Origin: Anaerolineae bacterium
GTDB lineage: Bacteria; Chloroflexota; Anaerolineae; B4-G1
Assembly: GCA_030612185.1 (NCBI GenBank)
Contig: JAUWOI010000030.1
Span: 1-17,461, forward strand
DNA length: 17,461 bases
Direction: 5' to 3'
The translations under genes were made by a program, and so were the position numbers. A model generated the notes under the pieces. It saw nothing but the letters and a program-made list of their open reading frames with translations, had not been told where the DNA came from and ran no database searches. Positions 1 through 7,781 of the stretch are shown one piece after another (positions within the stretch are counted from its first letter, which is position 1; every line of letters begins with the position of its first letter).

Positions 1-30
1 CCCACAATTTAACCTCCTACTTTTGCCAGC

Positions 31-70
31 CGCCCCCCCCCCGCACCCCCCCCCCCAACGCCGGGGGGGA
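31..70. repeat. C/G homopolymer tract
   Basis: This stretch has a run of 10 C (33-42), a GCA interruption, a run of 11 C (46-56), and then 7 G (63-69). The minus strand is therefore strongly G-rich and could form a quadruplex, and the C and G runs could also pair with each other. No gene is seen in 1-239. Exact run lengths in such tracts are unreliable in assemblies. Confidence 0.7.
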
Positions 71-77
71 GGTTGAT

Positions 78-102
78 CCCTCCCCCGCTTGGCGGGGGAG
101 GG
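78..102. repeat. Perfect GC-rich hairpin (REP-like)
   Basis: Two 11-bp perfect inverted arms, CCCTCCCCCGC (78-88) and GCGGGGGAGGG (92-102), flank a 3-nt loop. They are followed by GCTGGGGTGGGGG. This looks like the palindromic intergenic repeats common in GC-rich genomes. It has no T-tract on either side, so it is not a convincing intrinsic terminator. Confidence 0.6.
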
Positions 103-172
103 CTGGGGTGGGGGCGACTTGCCCCGCGCACCGTTTCGTACCCAGTATAGTGGAAACTGGGGCAGAAGTCAA

Positions 173-204
173 ACGACCAAGCCCCCGAACGAGGGCCTGG
201 TCGT
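173..204 (-). terminator. Terminator-like hairpin after the last operon gene
   Basis: Arms ACGACCAAGCCC (173-184) and GGGCCTGGTCGT (193-204) pair at 11 of 12 positions, and the remaining pair can be a G-U wobble. Read on the minus strand, the hairpin is followed by TTTGACTT, a weak T-tract. It lies about 36 bp past the stop codon of the gene ending at 240 and is the only such structure at the end of the gene run. Transcription termination here is inference. Confidence 0.5.
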
Positions 205-239
205 TAGAATTTGCTTCGGCGCGTGTTCTCAGTTCCTGT

Positions 240-1709
240 TCACAACTCCTGCAGCAATCCTGTCATCTCGTTGAACTGCTCGATCCGCTCGTCAATCTCT
301 TCTACCTGGTCGTGGATGCCGCTCCAGTAGTCGGGCTCGTACCACTGGGCCTGGATCTCCTCGTAGGTCTTGCCCTGCTGTTCGACCCAGGTGTAGTACT
401 TGAGGTTGTGGATGCGCCGGCGGTCCCAGTAGCCCAGTTCCTCCACGTAGTCCACCGTGCAGCCCATCAGGTAACGGTGGTAGTCGGCCGCTGCGTCCAC
501 TTCGGTATACTCGCCGTGCTGCTCGTGCAACTCCCGCCGGCGGCTCTGGTACAACTCCATCGAGTCGGTGAAGACGGTGAGAACGACGTCGTGCTCGCCC
601 AGTTCGTACCACCTGGCGAACTTGATGGCGGACAGGACATTGGCGATGCTGGAGATGCCCAGGAGGTCCAGTTGCTCCACCAGTTGCTCCGGCACCCCTT
701 GCTTCACCAGGTAGGCGCAGCCGGCCGGTTCGTTGAATAACCGCACCAGGCTCATGCAGGCATCGTCGTCAATCGCCACCACCATGTCGGTGTTCTTAAG
801 ATTGTGGATCCAGGGAACGTGCTTGTCGCCGATGCCCTCAATGCGGTGCCCGCCGAAGCCGTTCAGGAGCAGCGTGGGGCACTGGAGCGCCTCGCTGGCG
901 ACCACCTTGCTGGTGGGGAAGATCTCTTTCAGGTAGTCGCCGCAGCCGATGGTGCCGGCCGAGCCGGTGGTCAGCACGACGCCCCGGTAGGCGTCCTGCG
1001 GCCCCATCTCCCGCTGCAACACCTCCTCCATCGCGTGGCCAGTGACTTCGTAGTGCCAGAGATGATTGCCGAACTCGTCGAACTGGTTAAAGATGGCGAT
1101 GTCCTCGCGGGTCTCCCGCAGTTCCCAGCACTTGTCGAAGATCTCCTTGACGTTGCTCTCGCAACCGGGGGTGGCGATGACCTCGCCGGATACTTTGGAG
1201 AGCCACTCGAACCGCTCGCGGCTCATCCCCTCGGGCAGGATAGCAACAGACTCACAGGCCAGCAACGTCGCGTTGTAGGCCCCGCCCCGGCAATAGTTGC
1301 CGGTGGAGGGCCAGACCGCCTTCTGGTAGGTGGGATCAAACTGGCCAGTCACCAGGCGCGGCACCAGGCAGGCGACGGTGGCGCCGACCTTGTGGGAACC
1401 GGTGGGGAACCACTTGCCCACCAGGGCGACGATGCGCGCATCCACCCCCGTGAGAGATTTCGGGAGTTCCAGATAGTTGACTCCGTCGTATCCCCCCCCG
1501 CGAGCCACAGGCTCGTTCTTCCAGGTGATGCGGAATAGGTTGGGAGAGGTGATGTCCCACAGGCCGATGTTCTTGAGCCGGGCCTTGACGCCATCGGGAA
1601 CCAGCGTGGGGTCCCTCATCTGCGCGAAGGTGGGGATGATGATGTTCCGTTCTCGCGCCCGTTGAACGGTTCGTTCCAGTTGCTCTTTGTGGATGGATAG
1701 GTCTATCAT
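240..1709 (-). CDS. Fold-type II PLP-dependent enzyme (GSHKVGA type)
   Basis: A 489-residue protein of the tryptophan-synthase-beta/cysteine-synthase PLP superfamily. The likely Schiff-base lysine is K107 in GSHKVGA. A substrate-loop-like STGNYCRGGA lies at 135-144, corresponding to the SSGNH loop of serine/threonine dehydratases. A phosphate-binding glycine loop GSAGTIG lies at 249-255. The last roughly 110 residues are acidic and Tyr/Trp-rich, and the core fold does not account for them. The start is an ATG with AAGGAGA about 7 nt upstream. It is the last gene of the cluster, 40 bp after the metallohydrolase and before a terminator-like hairpin. The family is known for lyase, beta-replacement and thiolase reactions on amino acids. 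The GSHKVGA motif differs from the SFKDR motif of the other PLP enzyme here, so the two are not duplicates. The substrate is unknown; an amino-acid lyase role in the carbamoyl pathway is inference. Confidence 0.85.
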   Translation of the reverse strand: MIDLSIHKEQLERTVQRARERNIIIPTFAQMRDPTLVPDGVKARLKNIGLWDITSPNLFRITWKNEPVARGGGYDGVNYLELPKSLTGVDARIVALVGKWFPTGSHKVGATVACLVPRLVTGQFDPTYQKAVWPSTGNYCRGGAYNATLLACESVAILPEGMSRERFEWLSKVSGEVIATPGCESNVKEIFDKCWELRETREDIAIFNQFDEFGNHLWHYEVTGHAMEEVLQREMGPQDAYRGVVLTTGSAGTIGCGDYLKEIFPTSKVVASEALQCPTLLLNGFGGHRIEGIGDKHVPWIHNLKNTDMVVAIDDDACMSLVRLFNEPAGCAYLVKQGVPEQLVEQLDLLGISSIANVLSAIKFARWYELGEHDVVLTVFTDSMELYQSRRRELHEQHGEYTEVDAAADYHRYLMGCTVDYVEELGYWDRRRIHNLKYYTWVEQQGKTYEEIQAQWYEPDYWSGIHDQVEEIDERIEQFNEMTGLLQEL

Positions 1710-1749
1710 TTTAGTCTCCTTCGGTCAAAAGTTTTGTTGTTGATGAGTA

Positions 1750-2562
1750 TCATCGCTCGCCATTGTTCAGTCGTATCCGCTCACCATCCTCGGGGACGAC
1801 GACCTGCAAATCGGTGCCCGCGCGCGCTTCTTCGATGAGCACATCGGGATGCTCGCCGATCTGCGAGTCCAGGTGCACCAGCGCCAGGCGCGGGCATCCG
1901 GCCCGACGCGCGATTTCACCGGCCTGTTGGGCTGTGCTGTGGAAATACCCGGAGGGGTCGGCGTCAGGCTGCAGGACGGCGCTGAAATTAGACTCGTGGA
2001 TCAGCAGGTCACTATCGCGGGCCAGTTCTACAGTAGCAGCGCTGGGGACAGTGTCGGTGGCAAAAGTGACCGACGGCCCGCCGGCAAAGTCCCAACGGGC
2101 AGCCAATGTGGGCACACCAGGCGGGTGGGGAATCACAGTGGTGCGCAGGGTGATACCCTCCACCAGTTTTGTCTCTCCTGGGTCTTGTTCCGATAGTTCG
2201 TGCCAGTGGAGGTTGATGTCGTGGGGATCGAAGCCGGGATAGGCAAGATTCCAGAGCGTTCTTAATGTGGCGCCAGTGCTGACGCCGGTGTAGATGTGAA
2301 ACGGGGTTGGATGTGGCAGGCGATTGAGGACTAACATCGGGAATCCCAACGCGTGGTCGCCGTGGGAATGAGAGACGAACAGCCGCTCGATGTCAACAGC
2401 CTGCAGGTTGGCGCGAGCCAGTTGCTGCATGATCATTGGCCCGGCTTCGACCAGCATGTGGAAATCGCCCGTCTCGATCAACAATGCCAGGTTGCTTCGT
2501 CGTCCTGCCGAGAAGGCCCCGCCAGTTCCAAGAAACGTCACGTCAACCGTTGTGCTCTCCAT
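1750..2562 (-). CDS. MBL-fold metallohydrolase (RNase Z/ElaC-like)
   Basis: A metallo-beta-lactamase-fold protein of 270 residues from the ATG at 2562. It begins VTFLGTGGAFSAGRRSN, typical of the RNase Z/arylsulfatase-like branch. It carries the metal motif HSHGDH, then ATDTVPS with the bridging Asp, and a C-terminal LALVHLD segment that may supply the last ligand region. No RNase Z exosite arm is evident, so it need not be a tRNA enzyme. In this operon a hydrolase for a lactone, ureide or cyclic amide would fit equally well (inference). The start is uncertain. Upstream of 2562 lies a short-period array and no Shine-Dalgarno. An in-frame ATG at 2601 would add 13 residues encoded by the array and would sit 9 bp after the preceding stop codon. 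Confidence 0.8.
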   Translation of the reverse strand: MESTTVDVTFLGTGGAFSAGRRSNLALLIETGDFHMLVEAGPMIMQQLARANLQAVDIERLFVSHSHGDHALGFPMLVLNRLPHPTPFHIYTGVSTGATLRTLWNLAYPGFDPHDINLHWHELSEQDPGETKLVEGITLRTTVIPHPPGVPTLAARWDFAGGPSVTFATDTVPSAATVELARDSDLLIHESNFSAVLQPDADPSGYFHSTAQQAGEIARRAGCPRLALVHLDSQIGEHPDVLIEEARAGTDLQVVVPEDGERIRLNNGER

Positions 2563-2600
2563 AGGGTTCGTAGATTCGTGAACTCGTAGACTCGGGGGCA
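2563..2600. repeat. Short-period array, TTCGTAGA family (solo)
   Basis: Units TTCGTAGA, TTCGTGA, ACTCGTAGA and CTCGGGGG follow each other between the threonine-synthase-like stop (2611) and the hydrolase start. The 12-mer TTCGTAGATTCG (2567-2578) recurs in the arrays flanking the four-helix gene at 11729-12220. No four-helix gene is present here, so this is a solo array. Confidence 0.7.
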
Positions 2601-2610
2601 TCCCAATCTA

Positions 2611-3936
2611 TCAGTCTCTCAATTCGCCAACCTGCTGCCCATCAGTATTCAGAGCTTTCTTGACGGCAGCCAGCGTCGGCTCCACGACCACCGGCTGCTC
2701 CCCCACCGCCTTCATCGCGCTGGCGACGTCTTTGAGGCCGGAGCCGGTGGACAGAACAACCACCCTATCATCTGGCGCGACCAGTCTTTGCTCGACCGCC
2801 TTGACCAACCCGGCGTAGGCAGCGGCGGCGGCTGGCTCGGCGAAGACGCCGCAGCCCTGGGCCAGGGCGGGGATGGCGGCCAATATCTCCTCGTCGGTCA
2901 CGCGGATGAACGCGCCACCGCTCTCGCGCACCGCCCGCAGCGCTTTGATGCGATCGCGGGGCAGTCCGGCGACGATGCTGTCGGCGATGGAATGGGCCTG
3001 CACCGGTTCCATCTCCCAGCCCTCCAGATCGCGCTCCCAGGCGTCCACCAGCGGGGACGAGCCGGTCGCCTGCACGCCGATGAGGCGGGGCATATGATCA
3101 ATCCAGCCCAGCGCCAGCAAATCCTTAAACCCCTTATATACCCCTCCAATAATGCATCCGTCGCCAACAGGCACCATCACCACATCCGGCGCCTCCCAAC
3201 TCCCCAATTTCTCAATCCCCAATTCCCTGCATCCCAACTGCTCACAAATCTCATACGCCACCGTTTTTTTCCCCTCGGACATATAAGGATTGTAGCCGGT
3301 GTTGCGGTTGTACCATCCAAAGGCCCGCGCTGCCTCCAAGCACAGGTCGAAGGCCTGATCGTAGGTGCCATCCACCAGCATGACGGTCGAGCCGTAGGCC
3401 AGGAGTTGGGCCACCTTGGCCTGGGGCGCAGTCTTGGGCACAAAGATGACGTTGGGCTGGGCCACCGCCGCGCAGAGGCCAGAGAGAGCAGCGGCGGCGT
3501 TGCCGGTGCTGGCGGTAGTGACGACATCGTAGCCCAACTCGCGGGTCTTGACGACGGCGATGGCTGAGGCACGGTCTTTGAATGAGGCGGTGGGCTGGCG
3601 GCTGTCGTCCTTGACCCACAGGTGTTGTAGACCCAGGTCAGCGGCCAGACGCGAGGCGGAGTAGAGGGGCATCCAGCCAACGCTCGCCAGTACAGTACCT
3701 GCTATCAGTTGCCGCGTCGTCTCAGGGTTTACCGGCAGGAGCGGCAGGTAGCGCCAGATAGAGCGAATTGGATCATGGGCCAGTTTGTCGGGGTTGAAAC
3801 GCTGGGCGATGAGGTCATAGTCGTAGATGACGTCCAGGATGCCGTCGTCCCCATGGTGGGGACAGACGTACTCGACTTCGTCAACCCCATACTCTGCGCC
3901 ACAGATAGTGCATTTTAGCCCTAGAATGTGCTCCAT
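2611..3936 (-). CDS. Threonine-synthase-like PLP enzyme
   Basis: A 441-residue PLP enzyme of the threonine synthase family (phosphohomoserine to threonine in the classical enzyme). The N-terminus has a zinc-ribbon-like pattern, CTIC at 9-12 and CPHH at 25-28. The PLP lysine is K120 in ASFKDR. TTASTGNAAAAL (139-150) is the substrate loop, and STGSGLKD near residue 400 is the phosphate loop. The start is an ATG preceded by GAGGAGA. Residues about 236-249 form a Leu-Gly-rich insert (CRELGIEKLGSWEA) encoded by a CCCAATT-type short-period array. It lies in the conserved stretch between AYEICEQLG and PDVVMVPVGDG. The gene sits downstream of the transporter genes, so a catabolic lyase paralogue rather than biosynthetic ThrC is plausible. 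Context alone cannot decide. Confidence 0.85.
   Translation of the reverse strand: MEHILGLKCTICGAEYGVDEVEYVCPHHGDDGILDVIYDYDLIAQRFNPDKLAHDPIRSIWRYLPLLPVNPETTRQLIAGTVLASVGWMPLYSASRLAADLGLQHLWVKDDSRQPTASFKDRASAIAVVKTRELGYDVVTTASTGNAAAALSGLCAAVAQPNVIFVPKTAPQAKVAQLLAYGSTVMLVDGTYDQAFDLCLEAARAFGWYNRNTGYNPYMSEGKKTVAYEICEQLGCRELGIEKLGSWEAPDVVMVPVGDGCIIGGVYKGFKDLLALGWIDHMPRLIGVQATGSSPLVDAWERDLEGWEMEPVQAHSIADSIVAGLPRDRIKALRAVRESGGAFIRVTDEEILAAIPALAQGCGVFAEPAAAAAYAGLVKAVEQRLVAPDDRVVVLSTGSGLKDVASAMKAVGEQPVVVEPTLAAVKKALNTDGQQVGELRD
3195..3238. repeat. CCCAATT-family array inside a coding sequence
   Basis: CCCAA(C/T)-like cores start at 3195, 3203, 3211 (as CTCAAT), 3218 and 3233, a 7-8 nt period. The same unit flanks the second four-helix gene (10174-10210 and 10649-10682). 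Here it is in frame within the threonine-synthase-like gene and leaves no stop codon. Confidence 0.65.
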
Positions 3937-3961
3937 TGTCTTTTCTCCTCACGAACCAGTA

Positions 3962-3982
3962 GGGTGGGATGGTATCCCGCCC
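3962..3982. repeat. Intergenic palindrome
   Basis: GGGTGGGAT and ATCCCGCCC are inverted with one mismatch around a 3-nt spacer. This is a short hairpin in the 172-bp gap upstream of the threonine-synthase-like gene. It is probably a small intergenic repeat; no T-tract is seen. The rest of the gap holds a second weak palindrome near 4035-4052 and the 8-nt array. Confidence 0.45.
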
Positions 3983-4064
3983 CTGGGGACGATGCGCAAC
4001 CTCCTGCTACCTTCCGCCCTACAAATTTGCGTTCCCCAGCTTTGGAAGCCAGGTTATAAAATTG

Positions 4065-4112
4065 TGTCCCCCTGTCCCCGTGTCACCCTATCACCCCATC
4101 CCCCAGTCCTAC
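4065..4112. repeat. Exact 8-nt-period array at permease stop
   Basis: Six consecutive 8-nt units begin at 4065, 4073, 4081, 4089, 4097 and 4105: TGTCCCCC, TGTCCCCG, TGTCACCC, TATCACCC, CATCCCCC, AGTCCTAC. Each has TC at unit positions 3-4. The last unit contains the TAG stop codon (minus strand, 4109-4111) of the permease gene. Confidence 0.75.
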
Positions 4113-5074
4113 ACCCCCCGCTCCCCCCGGATATAAGGCTCGCCCAACGCCGCCGGTGCGCCCAATCGCTTGCGGGCGGCGGCGCGGGAACCCCACACGA
4201 GAGCGATGATCGTCAGGATGAAGGGGGTCATCTGGAGGAAGAAGAAAAAGTTTTTGTTGATAAAGAGCGGGTTGGTCAACCCAAACAGGGTGGCTGGGCC
4301 TTGCAGGTCCAGAATGCCGCGACGGATCGCGCCAAAGAGATAACCGCCCAATGCGGCCCGGAATGGGTTCCACTGGGCAAAGATTACCAGGCCAACCGCG
4401 ATCCATCCTTGCCCGGATGTGGTTTGGGCGCTGTACCACCCCGGTGAAACCGCCAGACTGATGGTCGCCCCCGCCAACCCCGCCAGCATACCGCCGACAA
4501 AGGTGTAAAAGTAACGTGTGCCATAGACATTGATCCCCAACGTGTCGGCGGCGGCGGGTTTTTCGCCCACCGCGCGCAGGTGCATCCCCGGACGGGTTTT
4601 GTGGATATAGTACCAGCATAGGGGCGTAAAAAGATAGCCCACAAACACGAGCACGCTGTGGTTCTCAAAGAACACCGGCCCGATGAAGGGGATAGTGGAA
4701 AGCAGGGGGATTGTGATGTTGGGGATGAGAGGAGGATTCTGTCCCGTCAACCCTTCGCCCAACACCATGGCCAGGCCGGTCCCCAGAAAGGTGAGGGATA
4801 ACCCGCTCACGACCTGATCCGCCTGAAAATGGATGGTGACCAGCCCGTGGGCCAGGCTTAGAATCCCGGCAGCGATCATGGCGACCAGCAGCCCCAGCCA
4901 GGGATTGCCCGTCACCAGCGAGGTCTTGAACCCTGCCATTGCCCCGATGAGCATCATTCCCTCGATCCCCAGGTTCAAGATGCCCGCCCGCTCGGCGAGC
5001 AATTCTCCGATTCCCGCAAACAACAAAATGGTTCCTGTCGCCAGTCCGGCGTGTAAGATGATTTCGAGATTCAT
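4109..5074 (-). CDS. Nucleoside-type ABC transporter permease 2 (NupQ/YufQ-like)
   Basis: A 321-residue polytopic membrane protein of the branched-chain/monosaccharide permease superfamily (BPD_transp_2). The motifs RAGILNLGIEGMMLIGA near residues 29-45 and the C-terminal ALGGYLFGAIRRG are typical of the smaller permease of BMP-dependent nucleoside importers. About 8-9 hydrophobic segments are visible. The ATG overlaps the TGA of the preceding permease gene by 4 nt (ATGA), indicating translational coupling and a heterodimeric channel. The C-terminus is a short hydrophilic tail that ends in a TAG lying inside an 8-nt array. Import of a nucleoside, purine or related N-rich solute is inferred from the family. 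Confidence 0.9.
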   Translation of the reverse strand: MNLEIILHAGLATGTILLFAGIGELLAERAGILNLGIEGMMLIGAMAGFKTSLVTGNPWLGLLVAMIAAGILSLAHGLVTIHFQADQVVSGLSLTFLGTGLAMVLGEGLTGQNPPLIPNITIPLLSTIPFIGPVFFENHSVLVFVGYLFTPLCWYYIHKTRPGMHLRAVGEKPAAADTLGINVYGTRYFYTFVGGMLAGLAGATISLAVSPGWYSAQTTSGQGWIAVGLVIFAQWNPFRAALGGYLFGAIRRGILDLQGPATLFGLTNPLFINKNFFFFLQMTPFILTIIALVWGSRAAARKRLGAPAALGEPYIRGERGV

Positions 5075-6174
5075 GCCGCCTCCGGAGCCTTGCGCGCGAT
5101 GCTGATTTTGTAGCGCAGCAACACGTCGCTGCTGATAACCATAAAAAGGATGATCCCCTGAAGCAGGAACGCCAGCCCAGCGGGTTGGATCTCTCGCCCG
5201 GCAACGATCAGTGCCCCGAACAAGATCGAAACGACGATCACGCCAAAGGGATTGAGCTTTGCCAGCCAGGCCACGATGATGCCCGTGAACCCGTACCCCG
5301 GCGAAATGCGCTCCTGCAAACGATGAACGACGCCGCTGATCTCGGCCATTCCGGCCAGCCCCGCCAGCGCGCCGGAGAGCATCATCACCAGCACGGTGTT
5401 GCGGGCGATGTTCAAACCGGCATAGCGCGCGGCATTGGGGTTATCGCCGATGAGTTTGATCTCGTATCCCCAGCGGCTCCGTTCAAAAATCCACCATATC
5501 ACCACCGCGGCGATCAGCCCAAAGACCACTCCCAGGTGCAATGTGATGCCAGAGAAAGCGCGGATCTCGCGGGCATAGTCCGCCAGCCGGGGCAGCCAGG
5601 CGCTGTGCTCAAATTGGGGCGTCATCTGGAAACCCGCGTCGCTCCATTTGTCAAAGATCCAAAAGTTGTTCCAAAAGATGGCGATATAGTTGAGCATCAG
5701 CGTGGTGATGATCTCGTTGACGTTGTAGCGCGCCTTTAAAAAGCCGGGGATAAAGCCCCACAGCGCACCGCCCAACAACCCCATCACGATCATCGCCCCA
5801 ATGACCACGATCTTGGGGCTGTCTGGGGGGACCAGCGGCACCAGCACCACCAGGCTCGCGCCAAACGCGCCCAGGTAGAATTGCCCCTCCGCGCCAATGT
5901 TCCACATCTTCATCTTGAACGCCACCGCGCAGGCCAGTCCCACCATGATGAGTGGAGTCGCTTTCACCAGCGTATCCGAAAAAACCGGCCAACTGCCAAA
6001 GGTGGCTTTGAAGAAAAACGCCATAACTTTTAGCGGCTCGCCACCAATAAGGCGCAAAATGATGCCGCTGATGAGAAACGCCGCCACGACCGAGCCAATC
6101 GCCGTGGCAAAAGGCATCCATTTGGGCACGTCCTCTGAACGTTTTTCAAAACGAATGGTAAATGGCATGTTCAT
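5071..6174 (-). CDS. Nucleoside-type ABC transporter permease 1 (NupP/YufP-like)
   Basis: A 367-residue membrane protein of the same superfamily, corresponding to the larger permease of the pair. It has a short cytoplasmic N-terminus rich in charged residues, then a first hydrophobic helix near 22-44. The conserved MWNIGAEGQFYLGAFGAS stretch is near 90-107, followed by YNVNEIITTLMLNYIA, characteristic of the NupP group. The C-terminal helices include GYGFTGIIVAWLAKLNPFGVI. The start ATG overlaps the TGA of the ATPase gene by 4 nt, and its own stop overlaps the next permease in the same way, so ATPase and both permeases are one tightly coupled unit. A second ATG two codons later (6168) is an alternative start. 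Confidence 0.9.
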   Translation of the reverse strand: MNMPFTIRFEKRSEDVPKWMPFATAIGSVVAAFLISGIILRLIGGEPLKVMAFFFKATFGSWPVFSDTLVKATPLIMVGLACAVAFKMKMWNIGAEGQFYLGAFGASLVVLVPLVPPDSPKIVVIGAMIVMGLLGGALWGFIPGFLKARYNVNEIITTLMLNYIAIFWNNFWIFDKWSDAGFQMTPQFEHSAWLPRLADYAREIRAFSGITLHLGVVFGLIAAVVIWWIFERSRWGYEIKLIGDNPNAARYAGLNIARNTVLVMMLSGALAGLAGMAEISGVVHRLQERISPGYGFTGIIVAWLAKLNPFGVIVVSILFGALIVAGREIQPAGLAFLLQGIILFMVISSDVLLRYKISIARKAPEAA

Positions 6175-7700
6175 GCGTCGCTCCCATCCTGCCGGGTTCC
6201 GGTCATCATCAACCCGATCTCGTTGATATCCGCTCCTGCGGCCTCGACCATGCCCATGATCTTACCTTCATAGATCACGGCGATCCGGTCGCTCAAGGAT
6301 AGCAATTCTTCCAACTCTTCCGAGATGAGCAAAATCGCCGTCCCCTTTTCACGCTGCTCCAACAACAGCCTTTGGATAGCCTCAATCGCGCCCACGTCCA
6401 GTCCACGGGTCGGTTGCATCGCCACCATCAATTTTGGAGCCGCCGAAATCTCGCGGGCCAGGATCACCTTTTGCAGATTCCCGCCAGAGAGCTTGCGGGC
6501 CAGGGTCCGCACGTTGGGGGCCAGGATGTCGTATTTGTCTTTCAATCCACGGGCGTAATCACGGGCGCTGGTAAAGTTAATGCTCCAGCCATTCCCGATA
6601 GGTTCATCACAGTAATTCTTCATGATGGTGTTTTCGGTGATGGTCATGTTGGGCGCGGAGCCTACGCCGGTACGGTCTTCGGGGATGTGTGCGACGCCGA
6701 GATTGATGGCTTTGCTCGGCGGATGGTTACTGACCTCTTCCCCGTTGATCTTGATCTCGCCCGTACAGGGACGCAGCCCGGTGATCACCTCCGCCAATTC
6801 GCTTTGTCCGTTCCCCGCCACTCCGGCGATTCCCAGAATCTCGCCGCTGCGTACTTGCAGGGACAGCTTTTTCAACGCGGTGATGCCCTTGTTGTTCTCG
6901 GCGCTGATGCCATTTACCGACAACACCACGTCACCGGGCTGCTGCTGTTTCTTTTGCACCCGGAAAATCACCTTCCGGCCCACCATCAGTTCGGCCAGTT
7001 TCTCCCGCGTGATGCCCTCGATGCTGATGCCCTCTGCGGTAGCCACTCCTTTTCGCAGAATGGTGAGCCGGTCCGCCACAGCCGTCACCTCGTGCAGTTT
7101 GTGGCTGATGAAAATGATAGACTTGCCCTGTTCCACCATCGAACGCATAGTGTTCATGAGTTCGTCAATCTCTTGGGGGGCCAGCACTGCGGTGGGTTCA
7201 TCTAGTATCAGGATATTGGCGCCCCGATAGAGGGTTTTCAAGATTTCAACCCGCTGTTGCTCGCCCACCGACAGTTGCCAGATTTTCACGGTGGGGTCAA
7301 CTCGCAATCCAAATTGATCTTGCAGGGCCAGAATCTTTTTGTCGTATTCCGCCAGGTTCACAAAAAATCTGGGCTCGTCCAACCCCAGCAGAATGTTTTC
7401 CGTTACCGTTTGGGTCGGCACCAACATAAAGTGCTGATGCACCATCCCGATACCTTTGGTGATGGCATCCCTGGGCGAGTTAAAGCTGACGGTTTCTCCA
7501 TAGATTTTGACTGTGCCAGAGGCGGGCTTGTAAAGACCGGCCAGTGCATTCATCAGCGTGCTTTTCCCGGCGCCGTTCTCACCCAGTAGGGCGTGAATCT
7601 CCCCCTGTTTGAGGGTCAGGTTGACGTGGTCATTCGCCAGCACACCGGGGAAGCGAACGACGACGTCTTTCATTTCAACGGCATGGTGCGTATTGGTCAT
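6171..7700 (-). CDS. Nucleoside-type ABC transporter ATPase, two ATP-binding halves (NupO/YufO-like)
   Basis: A 509-residue protein with two fused ABC ATPase domains, as in sugar and nucleoside importers. In half 1, Walker A GENGAGKST is at 40-48, signature LSVGEQQR at 143-150 and Walker B ILILDEPT at 163-170. Half 2 has a degenerate Walker A (GVAGNGQSE), signature LSGGNLQK and MQPTRGLDVG in place of a canonical Walker B. An asymmetric second site of this kind is usual in the family. The start at 7700 is chosen because AAAGGAT lies about 8 nt upstream. An 11-residue longer frame would begin inside the hairpin region and lacks a ribosome binding site. It powers import with the two downstream permeases and the BMP lipoprotein gene just upstream. 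Confidence 0.92.
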   Translation of the reverse strand: MTNTHHAVEMKDVVVRFPGVLANDHVNLTLKQGEIHALLGENGAGKSTLMNALAGLYKPASGTVKIYGETVSFNSPRDAITKGIGMVHQHFMLVPTQTVTENILLGLDEPRFFVNLAEYDKKILALQDQFGLRVDPTVKIWQLSVGEQQRVEILKTLYRGANILILDEPTAVLAPQEIDELMNTMRSMVEQGKSIIFISHKLHEVTAVADRLTILRKGVATAEGISIEGITREKLAELMVGRKVIFRVQKKQQQPGDVVLSVNGISAENNKGITALKKLSLQVRSGEILGIAGVAGNGQSELAEVITGLRPCTGEIKINGEEVSNHPPSKAINLGVAHIPEDRTGVGSAPNMTITENTIMKNYCDEPIGNGWSINFTSARDYARGLKDKYDILAPNVRTLARKLSGGNLQKVILAREISAAPKLMVAMQPTRGLDVGAIEAIQRLLLEQREKGTAILLISEELEELLSLSDRIAVIYEGKIMGMVEAAGADINEIGLMMTGTRQDGSDA

Positions 7701-7717
7701 GGGCGCATCCTTTGGGA

Positions 7718-7781
7718 AAGTAGACAAGTACACAAAGTAAACAAAGGGATTCCCCTCATCTACCCGTGTACTCGTCTACTT
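7718..7781 (-). repeat. Long inverted repeat between lipoprotein and ATPase genes
   Basis: AAGTAGACAAGTACAC (7718-7733) and GTGTACTCGTCTACTT (7766-7781) are inverted over 16 bp with one mismatch, which is a G-U wobble in minus-strand RNA. The loop is 32 nt. No T-tract follows. The placement suits an mRNA-stabilising or partially terminating structure that would keep the solute-binding protein more abundant than the membrane parts (inference). Confidence 0.65.

Noticed and set aside
804..1538. Plus-strand frame of 244 codons opposite the PLP enzyme
   Set aside because: It is a shadow of the minus-strand PLP gene, which has SD, PLP lysine and phosphate loop.
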